Below are positions 20,623-30,034 of a stretch of 64,000 nt of DNA, piece by piece (positions within the stretch are counted from its first letter, which is position 1; each line of letters starts with the position of its first letter). The notes under the pieces are model-generated. The model saw nothing but the letters and a program-made list of their open reading frames with translations. It did no database searches and had not been told where the DNA came from. Source of the DNA: Magnetospirillum sp902729445 (GTDB lineage: Bacteria; Pseudomonadota; Alphaproteobacteria; Rhodospirillales; Magnetospirillaceae); NCBI RefSeq assembly GCF_902729445.1, contig NZ_CACVCE010000023.1, forward strand, positions 62,001 through 126,000. Direction: 5' to 3'. Both the position numbers and the translations under genes were made by a program.

Positions 20623-21234
20623 ATGGCTAAAGCCGTCGTCTTCACCCGCTTCGAGCGGCTATGGCACTGGACCCAGGCGATCTTGATCGTGGCCCTGATG
20701 CTGACCGGTTTCACCGTCCACGGGACCTTGTCCCTGATGAAATGGGGCCGGGCCGCCGACCTGCACGTCACCTTGGCCTGGGCGTTGCTGGTTCTGTGGG
20801 CCTTCGCCATCTTCTGGCATGTGACCACCGGGCAATGGCGTCACTACATCCCGACCGGCGACAAGCTGGTCGACGTCGCCCGTTATTACACCATCGGCAT
20901 CTTCCAGCCGGGGGTGAAGCATCCCTACAAGAAAAGCCTGACGGCCAAGCACAATCCGCTGCAACGCCTGGCCTATCTGTTCTTCAAGCTGATCATCTCG
21001 CCGGCCCTGTGGGTGTCGGGGCTGCTTTACATGTTCTACAACGACTGGCCGGCCTGGGGATTGGGCGGGTTGTCGCTGGGATTGGTGGCTTTCGTCCATA
21101 CCGGCGCAGCCTTCCTGATGCTGGTCTTCTTCATCGCCCACGTCTATATGGCCTTCACCGGCAAGCCGTGGTGGGAGATGGTCGGCTCGATGATCACCGG
21201 CAAGGCCGAGGTGGTCGATCCGCCCACCGGCTAA
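20623..21234 (+). CDS. Membrane cytochrome b (b561/hydrogenase-type), partner of the octaheme cytochrome
   Basis: A 203-residue integral membrane protein with four hydrophobic segments and conserved His: FERLWHWTQAILIVALMLTG, AFAIFWHVTTGQWRHY, LVAFVHTGAAFLMLVF and FIAHVYMAFTG. This is the four-helix diheme cytochrome b fold used by Ni-Fe hydrogenases, formate dehydrogenase gamma and thiosulfate reductase. It lies 4 bp downstream of the octaheme gene and so likely forms its quinol-oxidising membrane subunit. A hairpin terminator follows at 21266. Confidence 0.85.
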   Translation: MAKAVVFTRFERLWHWTQAILIVALMLTGFTVHGTLSLMKWGRAADLHVTLAWALLVLWAFAIFWHVTTGQWRHYIPTGDKLVDVARYYTIGIFQPGVKHPYKKSLTAKHNPLQRLAYLFFKLIISPALWVSGLLYMFYNDWPAWGLGGLSLGLVAFVHTGAAFLMLVFFIAHVYMAFTGKPWWEMVGSMITGKAEVVDPPTG

Positions 21235-21265
21235 GGTCAGATTATCCGTCATTCGGCACCCTATG

Positions 21266-21290
21266 ACGCCCTGCCTTGTGCAGGGCGTTT
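21266..21290 (+). terminator. Terminator after the octaheme cytochrome/cytochrome b pair
   Basis: A 9-bp perfect stem ACGCCCTGC/GCAGGGCGT with a 5-nt loop, followed by TT. It lies 32 bp after the cytochrome b stop and closes this two-gene unit. Confidence 0.6.
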
Positions 21291-21457
21291 GCCGTCAATG
21301 TCGCCGCCGCCGATCGCGGCCATCGCTATCTCGCAGGGCGGCCATTGAGAATTCTCGATGCTGGACTGGATCGACACGGCCTAACATGAACAAGCCCGTG
21401 CGGTGACGGGACGGCTTGCTTCCGCCCGGACTTGCACGCGGCAAGGAGGGGTGGGCC

Positions 21458-23416
21458 ATGAAGAAGACGGGAATCAACGGGCGCCTGGTGGCCAGTTTCG
21501 CCGCGACGCTGGGCTTGGTGGTGGCGGCGGTGGTGCCGCTGCTGCTGCATCAGATTTCTTCGACCATCATGCGGGCGGAAACCCGCGAACTGGAGGGCGT
21601 CAACGACGCCTTCACCGCCGCGGTGGCCACCGCGGCCGACACCGGTGCCGGCATGGCCTGGCTGGTGGCGACCGTGCCCGAGGTCCAGCAGGCCTTCGCC
21701 ATCGGCAACCGCGAGCGTCTGACCCACATGTTCGCCCCCGGCTTCGCCACCCTGAAGGAAAAGGTCGGGGTCGATCAGTTCCAATTCCATACCGCACCGG
21801 CCCGATCATTCCTGCGGATCCACATGCCCGGCAAGTTCGGCGACGATCTGTCGTCGTTTCGCATGACGGTGGTGGATGCCAACCGCAGCCGCCAGCCGGC
21901 GATCGGTCTGGAAAGCGGGGTCGGCGGTTTGGGAATCCGCAGCGTCGTCCCGATGGCGTGGGAAGGTGTGGCCAGCGGCACGGTGGAATTCGGCATGTCG
22001 GTCGGCAAGCCGTTCGTCGAATCCTTCAAGGCGCGCTTCGGCGTCGATCTGGCCATCCATGTCGTCGATCCCAAGGCCGATGGCTTGAAGGTGCTGGCCG
22101 CGACGGTGTCCCAGGCCGTCCTGGCCGAGCCCGACCTGCGCCAAGCCCTGGCCGGCCAGCGGATCATCCGTCAGGCCGAGTTGGGCGGCCAACCGGTGGC
22201 GGTCCTGGCGGCGCCGGTGATGGATTATTCCGGCAAGCCGGTGGCGGCGGTGGAAATCATCCTTGATGCCACCGACTATGTCGCCCAGTACGGCCAAGCC
22301 CGCCTGATCGCCGGGGCGATCGCATTGGTGTCGCTGGCGGTGGGGTTGGCGGTGGCCTGGGTGCTGGCCCGTGGCATCTCGGCGCCGCTGCTGGGCATTA
22401 CCGCGGTGATGCACCGCCTGGCCGATGGAGAGCTGGACGTGGCGGTGCCCTCGACGGCGCGCACCGACGAGGTCGGCGAAATGGCCCGTGCGGTCGAGGT
22501 CTTCAAGCGCAATGCCATCGACAAACTGGCGATCGAGACGGAAAGCCAGCGCTCGCGGGAGATCGAGGATCAGGCCCGGGCGGAACGCGACAACGCCGCC
22601 GCCGAGCACGCCCAGGGGGTTCGCTCCCGCGTCGAAGAGGTCGACCGCGCCACCGGTGCGATCAGCACCACGGCGCTAGGAATGTCCGAGCGCTCGCAGC
22701 GCAGCGGCAGCCTGTCGCTGGAGATGGGCGAGGCGGCCCGCATCACCAGCGAACGGGCCAGCATCGTGTCCGAGGCGACCAGCCAATTATCCATCGCCGT
22801 CGATGAAATCGCCCAGCAGGTCAGCGCCGCCAACGACATCACCCGCAAGGCGGTCAGCGAGGTCAGCGAGACCGCCAACCGCATGGAGGGATTGACGGCG
22901 GCGGTTCAGGCCATCGGCCATGTGGTCGGACTGATTCAGGGAATCGCCGCCCAGACCCGCATGCTGGCTTTGAACGCCACGATTGAAGCCGCCCGCGCCG
23001 GCGAGGCCGGCAAGGGTTTCGCCGTCGTCGCCGACGAGGTCAAGCACCTGGCCGACCAGACCGCCAGCGCCACCGGCGACATCGCCCGGCAGGTTTCCGA
23101 AATCCAGGATTCCGCCAAGGTGATGGCCGACAGCATTGCCGACGTCGTCACGGTCATCCAGACCCTCGACGGCGTTTCATCGACCATCGCCGGCGCTGTG
23201 CAGCAACAGGATGCCTCGACCCGCGAAATCGCCGAGCATGTGGGTGAGGTGGCCCGCCAGGCCGACGTGGTGTCCAACTCGGTCAGCTTGCTGGCGCGGA
23301 CCTCGGCCAAGACCTGCGCCGGTACCATTCGGGTGATGTGGAGCGCCAAGGCGCTGGCCCAGACCGTCGATAGCCTGACCGGTGAGACCGAGGACTTCCT
23401 GGCCCGTCTGCATTGA
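21458..23416 (+). CDS. Methyl-accepting chemotaxis protein with dCache-type sensor
   Basis: Transmembrane chemoreceptor of 652 residues. AAGGAGGG lies 7 nt before the chosen ATG. Order: membrane segment about 10-32, periplasmic double-Cache-like domain (FQFHTAPARSFLRIHMPGKF is typical of dCache_3), second membrane segment about 283-305, HAMP, then the signalling domain with the hairpin tip (LALNATIEAARAGEAGKGFA). The ligand is unknown. It lies tail to tail with a second chemoreceptor gene with which it shares the last 40 or so residues (TCAGTxRVxWSA...LTGET). Confidence 0.93.
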   Translation: MKKTGINGRLVASFAATLGLVVAAVVPLLLHQISSTIMRAETRELEGVNDAFTAAVATAADTGAGMAWLVATVPEVQQAFAIGNRERLTHMFAPGFATLKEKVGVDQFQFHTAPARSFLRIHMPGKFGDDLSSFRMTVVDANRSRQPAIGLESGVGGLGIRSVVPMAWEGVASGTVEFGMSVGKPFVESFKARFGVDLAIHVVDPKADGLKVLAATVSQAVLAEPDLRQALAGQRIIRQAELGGQPVAVLAAPVMDYSGKPVAAVEIILDATDYVAQYGQARLIAGAIALVSLAVGLAVAWVLARGISAPLLGITAVMHRLADGELDVAVPSTARTDEVGEMARAVEVFKRNAIDKLAIETESQRSREIEDQARAERDNAAAEHAQGVRSRVEEVDRATGAISTTALGMSERSQRSGSLSLEMGEAARITSERASIVSEATSQLSIAVDEIAQQVSAANDITRKAVSEVSETANRMEGLTAAVQAIGHVVGLIQGIAAQTRMLALNATIEAARAGEAGKGFAVVADEVKHLADQTASATGDIARQVSEIQDSAKVMADSIADVVTVIQTLDGVSSTIAGAVQQQDASTREIAEHVGEVARQADVVSNSVSLLARTSAKTCAGTIRVMWSAKALAQTVDSLTGETEDFLARLH

Positions 23417-23441
23417 CCTGGTCGAACCATCGAGGCAAAAG

Positions 23442-23471
23442 CCGCACCTGACGCCTTGGCGTCAGGTGCGG
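23442..23471. terminator. Bidirectional terminator between two convergent chemoreceptor genes
   Basis: A perfect 14-bp inverted repeat (CCGCACCTGACGCC/GGCGTCAGGTGCGG) with a 2-nt centre. On the minus strand it is followed by CTTTTGCC; on the plus strand there is no T run. It sits midway between the two convergent stops. Confidence 0.7.
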
Positions 23472-23477
23472 TCGGGA

Positions 23478-23930
23478 TCAAGCGCCGGATTGCGCGCGCA
23501 CCCTTTCCAGGAAGCGATCGGTCTCGCCGGTCAGTCCGTCGACCAGATCGGCCAGACTGCTGGCGCTCCAGATCACCCGCACGGTTCCGGCGCAGGTCTG
23601 CGCCGACGATTTCGACAGGTCGGAGACGTTCTTCGAGACGGTATCGGCCTGGTGGGCGACCTCGTCGATATTGTCGGCGATGTCGTGGGTCGCCGCCTCC
23701 TGTTGCTGGACCGCTCCGGCGATGGCCGCCGACACTTCGTCGAGCGACCGGATGATCTCGACCACGCCGCCGATCCGTTCGGCCATCTGCCGCGACGAAT
23801 CCTGGACGTCCTGGACCTGGTGCGAAATTTCCTCGGTGGCCTTCGAGGTCTGGTTGGCCAGGGCCTTGACCTCTTCGGCGACGACGGCGAAGCCTTTACC
23901 GGCTTCGCCGGCCCGCGCCGCCTCGATGGT
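23478..23930 (-). pseudogene. Chemoreceptor gene, 3' fragment separated by the mobile element
   Basis: Encodes the last 150 residues of a chemotaxis receptor, from TIEAARAGEAGKGFAVVAEE through QMAERIGGVVEIIRSL to a stop. It has no start or membrane segments of its own; similarity begins exactly at the left element junction (GT at 23929-23930). The matching 5' fragment ends at 34385 on the same strand; joined there, the codons run AAC GCC AC|C ATC GAG without a frame change. The locus is therefore a single receptor gene interrupted by insertion, reparable by precise excision. An internal ATG at 23786 could give a 102-residue peptide, but this is unlikely to be functional. Confidence 0.85.
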
Positions 23931-23951
23931 AGAGATTTGTCCTATTAAACA
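23907..23951 (+). other. attL junction
   Basis: Receptor-derived arm (ending CCTCGATG), the shared dinucleotide GT at 23929-23930, then element arm AGAGATTTGTC and the repeat CTATTAAACA (23942-23951). The arm is an imperfect inverted copy of the one at attR. Confidence 0.75.
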
Positions 23952-24021
23952 GAAGATAGGACGCTGGATTATGCTCCACCCTCAGCATAAACTAAGGTTC
24001 CGCTTCGCTCGGACCGGAACC

Positions 24022-25644
24022 ATGGCTCTCGCATTTTCCTACCTGCGCATGTCGCGCCCGGAACAGATCAAAGGCGACTCGCTCCGGCGTCAGCTTGAGG
24101 CATCACGTGAGTATGCCATCAAGCACGGCCTGACCCTCAACGAAACCATGCAAGACATCGGCGTATCCGCCTTCCGAGGTAAGAACCGCACCGAGGGAAC
24201 GCTGGCGGCCTTTCTCGACCTGATCCGGGACGGCGACATTCCATCGGGATCGGTATTGCTGGTTGAGAACCTCGACCGGCTGTCACGGGAGCAGGTCTCC
24301 ACCGCCCTGGCGCTGTTCCTGTCGATCATCGACGCCGGGGTTTCCATCGTCACCCTGTCGGACGGCCAAGTGTATTCCAAGGCGGAAGTGGATCGGGATT
24401 TCACCAAGCTGCTGATGTCCATCGTCTACATGGCCCGCGCCCATGATGAGAGCGCCATGAAATCGGCGCGGCTGGTCGAGAGCTGGAAGGCCAAGCGGGC
24501 TCGGGCGCAAGCCGATCCAAAGGCGAAGCTCACAGGGTGCATTCCCGGATGGCTGACGCTCAACAAGGCTCGGACGGAATTCCGGGTTCGGGAAGATCGG
24601 GCGGCGATTGTCTGCCGCCTCTTCGAGGAATGTGCTTCTGGAATCGGCAGCCGGATGAGTGCGCGGAGGCTGAACGATGAAAATGTCACTCCGTTCGGGC
24701 GGGCCAAGGGCTGGCGCAACACAAGCATCCGCCAGATCCTGACGAACGAGGCGGTGATCGGGCGCTTCCAGCCCGGCGTGATGAAGGATGGGGTGCGGGT
24801 TCCGGAAGGTCCGCCCATCGAGGGCTATTTCCCGGCCATTGTGCCCGAGGCTCTGTTCTTCCGCGCCCAGAAGGCGATGACCGGGCGGCGGAAAGGATCG
24901 GCGGGGCAGGATCGGGGAACCTGTGCCAATTTGTTTCGCGGGCTTGTCAGATGCGCCTATTGCGGCGGCCCAATGTATTATCACACCAGCGGTGGCCTGC
25001 CCGAGGGGCGGGGCTGGCTGCAATGCGATATCGCCCGCCGCCGGGTTCGGAAAGATGGGGAACTCGTATGCTCCCACATCAAAACCTATCCTTATGAAAT
25101 GCTCGAAAGGCACGTCCTCGCCTGCTTGCCCGATATCGACATCAGCCAGATGCTCGATTTGGAAAATCAGGCGACCGCCGCCCTGCGAGAAGAGCTTGGC
25201 CAAGTGGAGGCCCGGCTTGCCTCCGCCTTGGCCAAGCAGAAGCGTCTGGTGGCGATGGCGGAGGAGGTCGAGCCCGGTGACGGTGACGAGGTTGACGATG
25301 CCTTGGCTGGCCGAATCGCGGAATTGCGATCGGAAATCCGCTCACTACGAGCCCGCCGAAAGGAATTGGAGGGACGCCTTCAATCGACAGAGGCGGCAGT
25401 TGTGAACGGCGAGCATGAACTGATGATGGCCGCATTGGAGCACATGCAGCGCCTGGACGAGATCGACGACCGCTCGGAGCGCTACCGGGCCAGAGCCAGC
25501 TTCGCACAGGATCTGAAGCGGTTCATTGAGCGGATCGATATCAATGAAGCCTTTGCAGACGTCATTCCCCATGGCGGCGAGGGCATTGCCCTTATTCTCG
25601 ATGCCAAGGCCTTCGCCGGAATGATGGAAGGGAATCAAGCGTAA
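24022..25644 (+). CDS. Large serine recombinase (site-specific integrase)
   Basis: Integrase/excisionase of the element. The 540 residues start with the resolvase catalytic domain: AFSYLRMSRPEQIKGDSLRR, with Ser11 as the expected nucleophile, and VENLDRLSREQV. The recombinase domain (GWRNTSIRQILTNEAVIGRF) follows, then a zinc ribbon (CAYCGG near residue 311, partner Cys in LQCDIARR and ELVCSH) and a long coiled coil (about 375-470), as in large serine integrases. The ATG at 24022 is preferred; an ATG at 23971 would add 17 residues with no family similarity. It begins about 90 bp inside the left attachment site, the usual place for such integrases. Confidence 0.9.
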   Translation: MALAFSYLRMSRPEQIKGDSLRRQLEASREYAIKHGLTLNETMQDIGVSAFRGKNRTEGTLAAFLDLIRDGDIPSGSVLLVENLDRLSREQVSTALALFLSIIDAGVSIVTLSDGQVYSKAEVDRDFTKLLMSIVYMARAHDESAMKSARLVESWKAKRARAQADPKAKLTGCIPGWLTLNKARTEFRVREDRAAIVCRLFEECASGIGSRMSARRLNDENVTPFGRAKGWRNTSIRQILTNEAVIGRFQPGVMKDGVRVPEGPPIEGYFPAIVPEALFFRAQKAMTGRRKGSAGQDRGTCANLFRGLVRCAYCGGPMYYHTSGGLPEGRGWLQCDIARRRVRKDGELVCSHIKTYPYEMLERHVLACLPDIDISQMLDLENQATAALREELGQVEARLASALAKQKRLVAMAEEVEPGDGDEVDDALAGRIAELRSEIRSLRARRKELEGRLQSTEAAVVNGEHELMMAALEHMQRLDEIDDRSERYRARASFAQDLKRFIERIDINEAFADVIPHGGEGIALILDAKAFAGMMEGNQA

Positions 25645-25850
25645 AGGGTGTTCTAAAGCGCTTGCTTGGGCTATCTGACCGCAAGTGCCATGACAGCGGC
25701 CATTGGGCGGAAATGTCCGCTACGGCCCAGTTGTGCCAGATTTGGACATTCGTGCTGCCTAGCGGCCGATGAGTTGTCCGATGAGTTTGACTCTGCTTGG
25801 CATTCTCAATATTGTTCGGCAGGGAACAACCCCCTGAGCAGGTGCTTGGC

Positions 25851-27557
25851 ATGAACGGAACGGCCCCCCTTGATACCGCTGTGGGTCCTCGGAATCCGCC
25901 TTTTTTCAAGATGGAGCGGAAATTTGGATTCGGTTCCGGGTGGGTCATATCGACGCTTTTAATCGCGGTTCTGGTTGGTGCTCCGGTGGCATTTATACTC
26001 GGCCATGTTTTCGTGTCGTCGGGTGATATATGGGGGCATCTCGCCCAAACGGTACTGCCGTTGTATATCGTCAACTCCATACTCCTCATGATCGGAGTTG
26101 GCGCTTGCGTGATGGTCGGTGGCGTCGGCACGGCATGGCTTGTCACCATGTGCCGATTTCCGGGACGGAACACCCTCGAATGGGCGCTATTATTGCCCAT
26201 GGCCATGCCGGCCTATGTCGTGGCCTACACCTATACCGGCCTTCTCGATTTTTCAGGTCCCGTTCAGACGCTTCTTCGGGATGTTTTCGGCTGGAGTTCA
26301 TCACGCGACTATTGGTTCCCGGAGATCCGTTCGCTGGGCGGCGCCATTGCTGTCATGTCCCTCGTCCTCTATCCCTATGTTTATCTTCTGGCGCGTTCGG
26401 CCTTTATGGAACAATCGGTCTGCGTGCTTGAAGCCAGTAGGACGCTGGGCCGAGGCCCCTGGAGCGGATTCTTCAAGGTGGCGCTTCCCTTAGCGCGGCC
26501 ATCCATCGCCGCCGGAACGGCGCTGGCACTTATGGAAACATTGAACGATTTCGGAACGGTCCACTATTTCGCCGTCGATACCTTTACAACAGGGATCTAC
26601 CGAACGTGGCTTGGCCTGGGAGAGCCGACAGTTGCATCCCAACTGGGGGCTGTCCTGCTTCTTTTTGTCCTAGCACTGGTGATCATCGAACGTATTTCGC
26701 GTGGTGTTGCGAGGTTTCATCATACGACGTCCCGTTATAGACGCCTGCCCGGCTACCAGCTGAGCGGATGGCGCTGCCTAACCGCCCAGTTGTTCAGCTT
26801 CAGCGGGTTGTTCTTCGGCTTTGTGCTGCCTGCGACGATCCTAGCTTGGTGGTCGCTTCGCTATAGCGTCCTCAACTTCGATTTTCTCCCCATTGTGCGC
26901 AACAGCTTCCTCTTGGCGCTGGTTGCTGCTCTTGCGGCTGTATCAGTCGGGGTCGTCATGGCTTATGCGCAGAGGCTGAGCCCTTCACCGACAACCCGCT
27001 CGGCAGTTCGCCTCGCCAGCCTTGGCTATGCGATCCCCGGTTCAGTCATTGCCGTCGGCACGATGGCTCCCCTGGCAATGATCGACAACATAGTCGCGAC
27101 TTTCGTGTCCGAGCACTTCGGCGTCAATGTTGGGATGTTGCTGACAGGCAGCATTGCCGCACTGGTTTACGCATATCTTGTGCGTTTCCTGGCTGTGTCA
27201 TTCAATGGCATCGAGGCGAGTTTGGCCAAGGTCACCCACTCCATGGAGGCAGCCTCCAGGACCTTAGGACAGGGAGCCTTCGGGACGTTGCGTCGCGTTC
27301 ACATTCCGCTGATCAGGGGATCGCTTCTGACGGCGGGCCTTCTCGTTTTTGTCGATGTTATGAAGGAACTTCCTGCAACGCTCATCATGAGGCCGTTCAA
27401 TTTCGATACGCTTGCAGTTCGCACATTCTCTCTTGCTTCAGATGAGCGTCTGATGGAGGCCGCCGCGCCGGCATTGGTGATCGTACTGGTGGGACTATTG
27501 CCCGTAATCATGCTCAGCTATGCGGTTGCCAAGTCCCGCCCGGGAGGAAAGTCATGA
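25851..27557 (+). CDS. Ferric iron ABC transporter permease (FbpB type)
   Basis: Membrane subunit of a binding-protein-dependent ferric-iron importer. The 568 residues are hydrophobic with about 12 predicted membrane segments in two homologous halves, each with an ABC permease EAA-like loop (EASRTLGRGPWSGFFKVALP near residue 195; EAASRTLGQGAFGTLRRVHI near 465). The duplicated form is typical of FbpB/SfuB/HitB. The last codons overlap the ATPase start by 4 bp. Base composition is less GC-rich than flanking chromosomal genes, in keeping with transfer. A stretch of about 200 bp upstream contains GCGGAAATGTCCGC (25707-25720, an inverted repeat) but no convincing Fur box. Confidence 0.88.
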   Translation: MNGTAPLDTAVGPRNPPFFKMERKFGFGSGWVISTLLIAVLVGAPVAFILGHVFVSSGDIWGHLAQTVLPLYIVNSILLMIGVGACVMVGGVGTAWLVTMCRFPGRNTLEWALLLPMAMPAYVVAYTYTGLLDFSGPVQTLLRDVFGWSSSRDYWFPEIRSLGGAIAVMSLVLYPYVYLLARSAFMEQSVCVLEASRTLGRGPWSGFFKVALPLARPSIAAGTALALMETLNDFGTVHYFAVDTFTTGIYRTWLGLGEPTVASQLGAVLLLFVLALVIIERISRGVARFHHTTSRYRRLPGYQLSGWRCLTAQLFSFSGLFFGFVLPATILAWWSLRYSVLNFDFLPIVRNSFLLALVAALAAVSVGVVMAYAQRLSPSPTTRSAVRLASLGYAIPGSVIAVGTMAPLAMIDNIVATFVSEHFGVNVGMLLTGSIAALVYAYLVRFLAVSFNGIEASLAKVTHSMEAASRTLGQGAFGTLRRVHIPLIRGSLLTAGLLVFVDVMKELPATLIMRPFNFDTLAVRTFSLASDERLMEAAAPALVIVLVGLLPVIMLSYAVAKSRPGGKS

Positions 27558-28786
27558 ACAAAATATCCACCAAACCAGTCCCCGCCCTGTGTGGCCCTGG
27601 TCCACATTGCTCATTCAATCCCCATGGCGGCTGCGCAGCCGACCCTGTTCGCACGTCGCCATGCCCTCCGGGGTCAGCGTGCCTGATTATGGATCGTGTT
27701 TCATGCGCATATGGCGAGAACCGCGTGGTCGACGACGTTTTCTTCGCTGTACGGCCGGGCGAGTTGTTGTGCCTGCTAGGGCCGTCCGGATGCGGCAAGA
27801 CCTCAACGTTACGCATGGCAGCAGGCCTGGAGAAGCCGGTAGAAGGGCGGATTCTGCTCAATGGCCAGTTGGTAGGTGGCCAAGGGGTCCATGTGCCGCC
27901 TGAAAATCGAAATGTTGGGTTCCTCTTCCAAGACTACGCCCTGTTTCCTCATCTCAACATCCTGGACAATGTCGCCTTCGGCATTCTCAACAAGCCCAAG
28001 GCCGAGCGTCGTGACCGCGCCATTGAGATGCTGAGACAGGTCGGCATGGATAAGTTCGCCGATGGCTGGCCACATCAGTTATCTGGCGGTCAAATGCAGC
28101 GCGTAGCTTTGGCGCGGGCTTTGGCGCCAAAGCCCATGTTGATGCTGCTCGATGAGCCATTCTCTGGGCTGGACAAGCGCTTGCGGGATCAGATTCGAGA
28201 CGAGACACTGCATGTGCTGAAATCCTCTGGCGTTTGCGTGCTGATGGTCACGCACGATCCCGAGGAGGCAATGTTCATGGCCGATCGCATAGCGATAATG
28301 CGGGGAGGCCGCATCATTCAGATCGGCGAACCCGAGGAGTTGTACAGACGTCCGGCATCCTCCTTCGTCGCATCGTTCTTTGGCGAGGTGAACCGCCTCT
28401 CCGTGAGAGTTATGGACGGGGAAGCGCTGTCACCGTTCGGTTCGTTTCCCGCCCCAGACTTCAAGGATGACGAGGTGGTCGATCTGGTGATCCGTCCCGA
28501 GGCGGTGTCACTTGAAGTTGACGACGACGGCATTGCGACCGTTCTGGTGTCGCACATGCTGGGGAGATCCAATCTCATCCATATGCGCATCGACTCCGAT
28601 CACGCCCCCCCCCTCCATCTTCACGCGCGAACGACAGGGAGCCTTCCACACATCGAGGGAGCCCGCATCTCGGTCACCATTGATCGATCACAGGTCCATG
28701 TTTATGCGCGGGAGGATCAGGTAGACCCCGACCCCGTACCAGAGGACGTTCCCGCACCACCATCAAATGTGGGAAACTTCTGCTGA
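27554..28786 (+). CDS. Ferric iron ABC transporter ATP-binding protein with Cys-rich N-terminal extension
   Basis: Drives iron import through the adjacent permease. The ATPase has Walker A GPSGCGKTS, signature LSGGQMQRVALARAL, Walker B MLLDEPFSGLD and the H-loop VTHDPEEAM, with a C-terminal TOBE-like regulatory domain. This is the FbpC/PotA-type architecture (410 residues). The start ATG has GGAGGAAAG upstream and overlaps the permease stop, giving an unusual extension of about 45 residues before the ABC domain with five Cys (CGPGPHC, GGC, SPC, SAC). An internal ATG at 27689 would give a conventional N-terminus, but its upstream sequence is a poor ribosome site. Confidence 0.88.
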   Translation: MNKISTKPVPALCGPGPHCSFNPHGGCAADPVRTSPCPPGSACLIMDRVSCAYGENRVVDDVFFAVRPGELLCLLGPSGCGKTSTLRMAAGLEKPVEGRILLNGQLVGGQGVHVPPENRNVGFLFQDYALFPHLNILDNVAFGILNKPKAERRDRAIEMLRQVGMDKFADGWPHQLSGGQMQRVALARALAPKPMLMLLDEPFSGLDKRLRDQIRDETLHVLKSSGVCVLMVTHDPEEAMFMADRIAIMRGGRIIQIGEPEELYRRPASSFVASFFGEVNRLSVRVMDGEALSPFGSFPAPDFKDDEVVDLVIRPEAVSLEVDDDGIATVLVSHMLGRSNLIHMRIDSDHAPPLHLHARTTGSLPHIEGARISVTIDRSQVHVYAREDQVDPDPVPEDVPAPPSNVGNFC

Positions 28787-28831
28787 CCCGTTTTCTTGCT
28801 TCATCCCAACAAACGAGTGAGGACTTGTACA

Positions 28832-29869
28832 GTGACACCCACTAGCAAACACATCTTGTCTCTCATCCGGATCAGCGCCGCCGCGCTGTTCAGCATCTCT
28901 GCTTGCACCGTTTCTGCGGCCGAGGTCAATGTCTATACTGCGCGCAAGGATCATCTAATCAAGCCGATCCTCGATAAATTCACGCAGCAGACGGGCATCA
29001 AGGTTAATCTGCTATCAGCAGGTGAAGATCAGTTGATCGAAAGACTGAAAAGCGAGGGCAACAATAGCTCCGCCGATATCTTCCAGACTACCGACGTAGC
29101 TCGTCTCAACCGTGCACGGGTCGAGGGGCTGCTGCAGCCAATATCGTCGCCGGTTCTTGAGAAGAACGTCCCCACAAAGTACCGAGACCCCCAGGGCTAT
29201 TGGTTCGGCCAGTCGGCTCGTGCGCGAGTGATCTTTTTCAGTAAGGACCGCGTCAAGCCCTCCGATCTTTCCACCTTCGATGACTTGGCCTCCCCGAAAT
29301 GGAAGGGGCGCGTTTGCGTGCGCAGTTCGGCTTCTGCCTATAACCAATCCCTGCTGGCGGGAATGATTGCGGTCGATGGGTTAGAAGCTTCAGAAAAGTG
29401 GGCCAAGGGTGTAGTCGACAACATGGCCAGGAAGCCGCAAGGCGGCGACCGCGATCAGATTGCCGCCGTCGCATCGGGACAATGCGACATCGCCATTGCC
29501 AATACCTATTACTTCGCGGGAATGCTGAAATCCGACAAGGCCGAGGAGCGCGACGCAGCGAACAAGGTCGCGCTGTTCTGGCCAGGGCAGCAGGGGCGTG
29601 GCACGCATATGAATATCTCGGGAGCGGGTGTCACCAAGTCCGCCAAGAACAAGGCAGAGGCAATCAAGCTGATGGAGTTCCTCTCAGGAGTAGAAGCGCA
29701 GCAGTTTTACGCCGAGGCCAATAACGAGTTCCCCGTTCTTCCTGGGGCCAAGCGCTCGCAGCTCGTATCGTCCTGGGGAGATTTCAAGGAGGAGACGATC
29801 AACGTCGCCATGTTGGGAGAGAACAACGTCCAATCTATTCGTATCTTCGATCGGGTTGGCTGGAGATAA
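28832..29869 (+). CDS. Ferric iron periplasmic binding protein (FbpA/FutA type)
   Basis: Periplasmic receptor that hands Fe3+ to the permease. A GTG start with AGGA 8 nt upstream gives 345 residues with a signal peptide ending VSAA; the mature protein starts EVNVYTARKDHLIKPI, typical of the family. The iron-ligand region NTYYFAGML carries the paired Tyr used by FbpA-type proteins. Other family motifs are DIFQTTDVARLNRA and NISGAGVTKSAKNKAEAIKL. It is the third gene of the transporter unit, 45 bp after the ATPase stop. Confidence 0.9.
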   Translation: MTPTSKHILSLIRISAAALFSISACTVSAAEVNVYTARKDHLIKPILDKFTQQTGIKVNLLSAGEDQLIERLKSEGNNSSADIFQTTDVARLNRARVEGLLQPISSPVLEKNVPTKYRDPQGYWFGQSARARVIFFSKDRVKPSDLSTFDDLASPKWKGRVCVRSSASAYNQSLLAGMIAVDGLEASEKWAKGVVDNMARKPQGGDRDQIAAVASGQCDIAIANTYYFAGMLKSDKAEERDAANKVALFWPGQQGRGTHMNISGAGVTKSAKNKAEAIKLMEFLSGVEAQQFYAEANNEFPVLPGAKRSQLVSSWGDFKEETINVAMLGENNVQSIRIFDRVGWR

Positions 29870-30034
29870 TCTTCCGACGAAACGCATGACAAGCCCAGAT
29901 CCAGACTGAAGGTTCTTCATTGAGAGCCTTCTATCTGGCAGGGCATCATGGTCCCTTCATATTTGGCAATTTCGCCAGATAGCGGCGGGCCGCAACTACT
30001 ACACATGAAATGGTATGATCGCAGGAGGTACGGC

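Noticed and set aside
25800..25850. Possible Fur box upstream of the iron transporter (TTCTCAATATTGTT)
   Set aside because: Only a loose AT-rich match; it does not fit a Fur, Irr or RirA consensus well enough to call.
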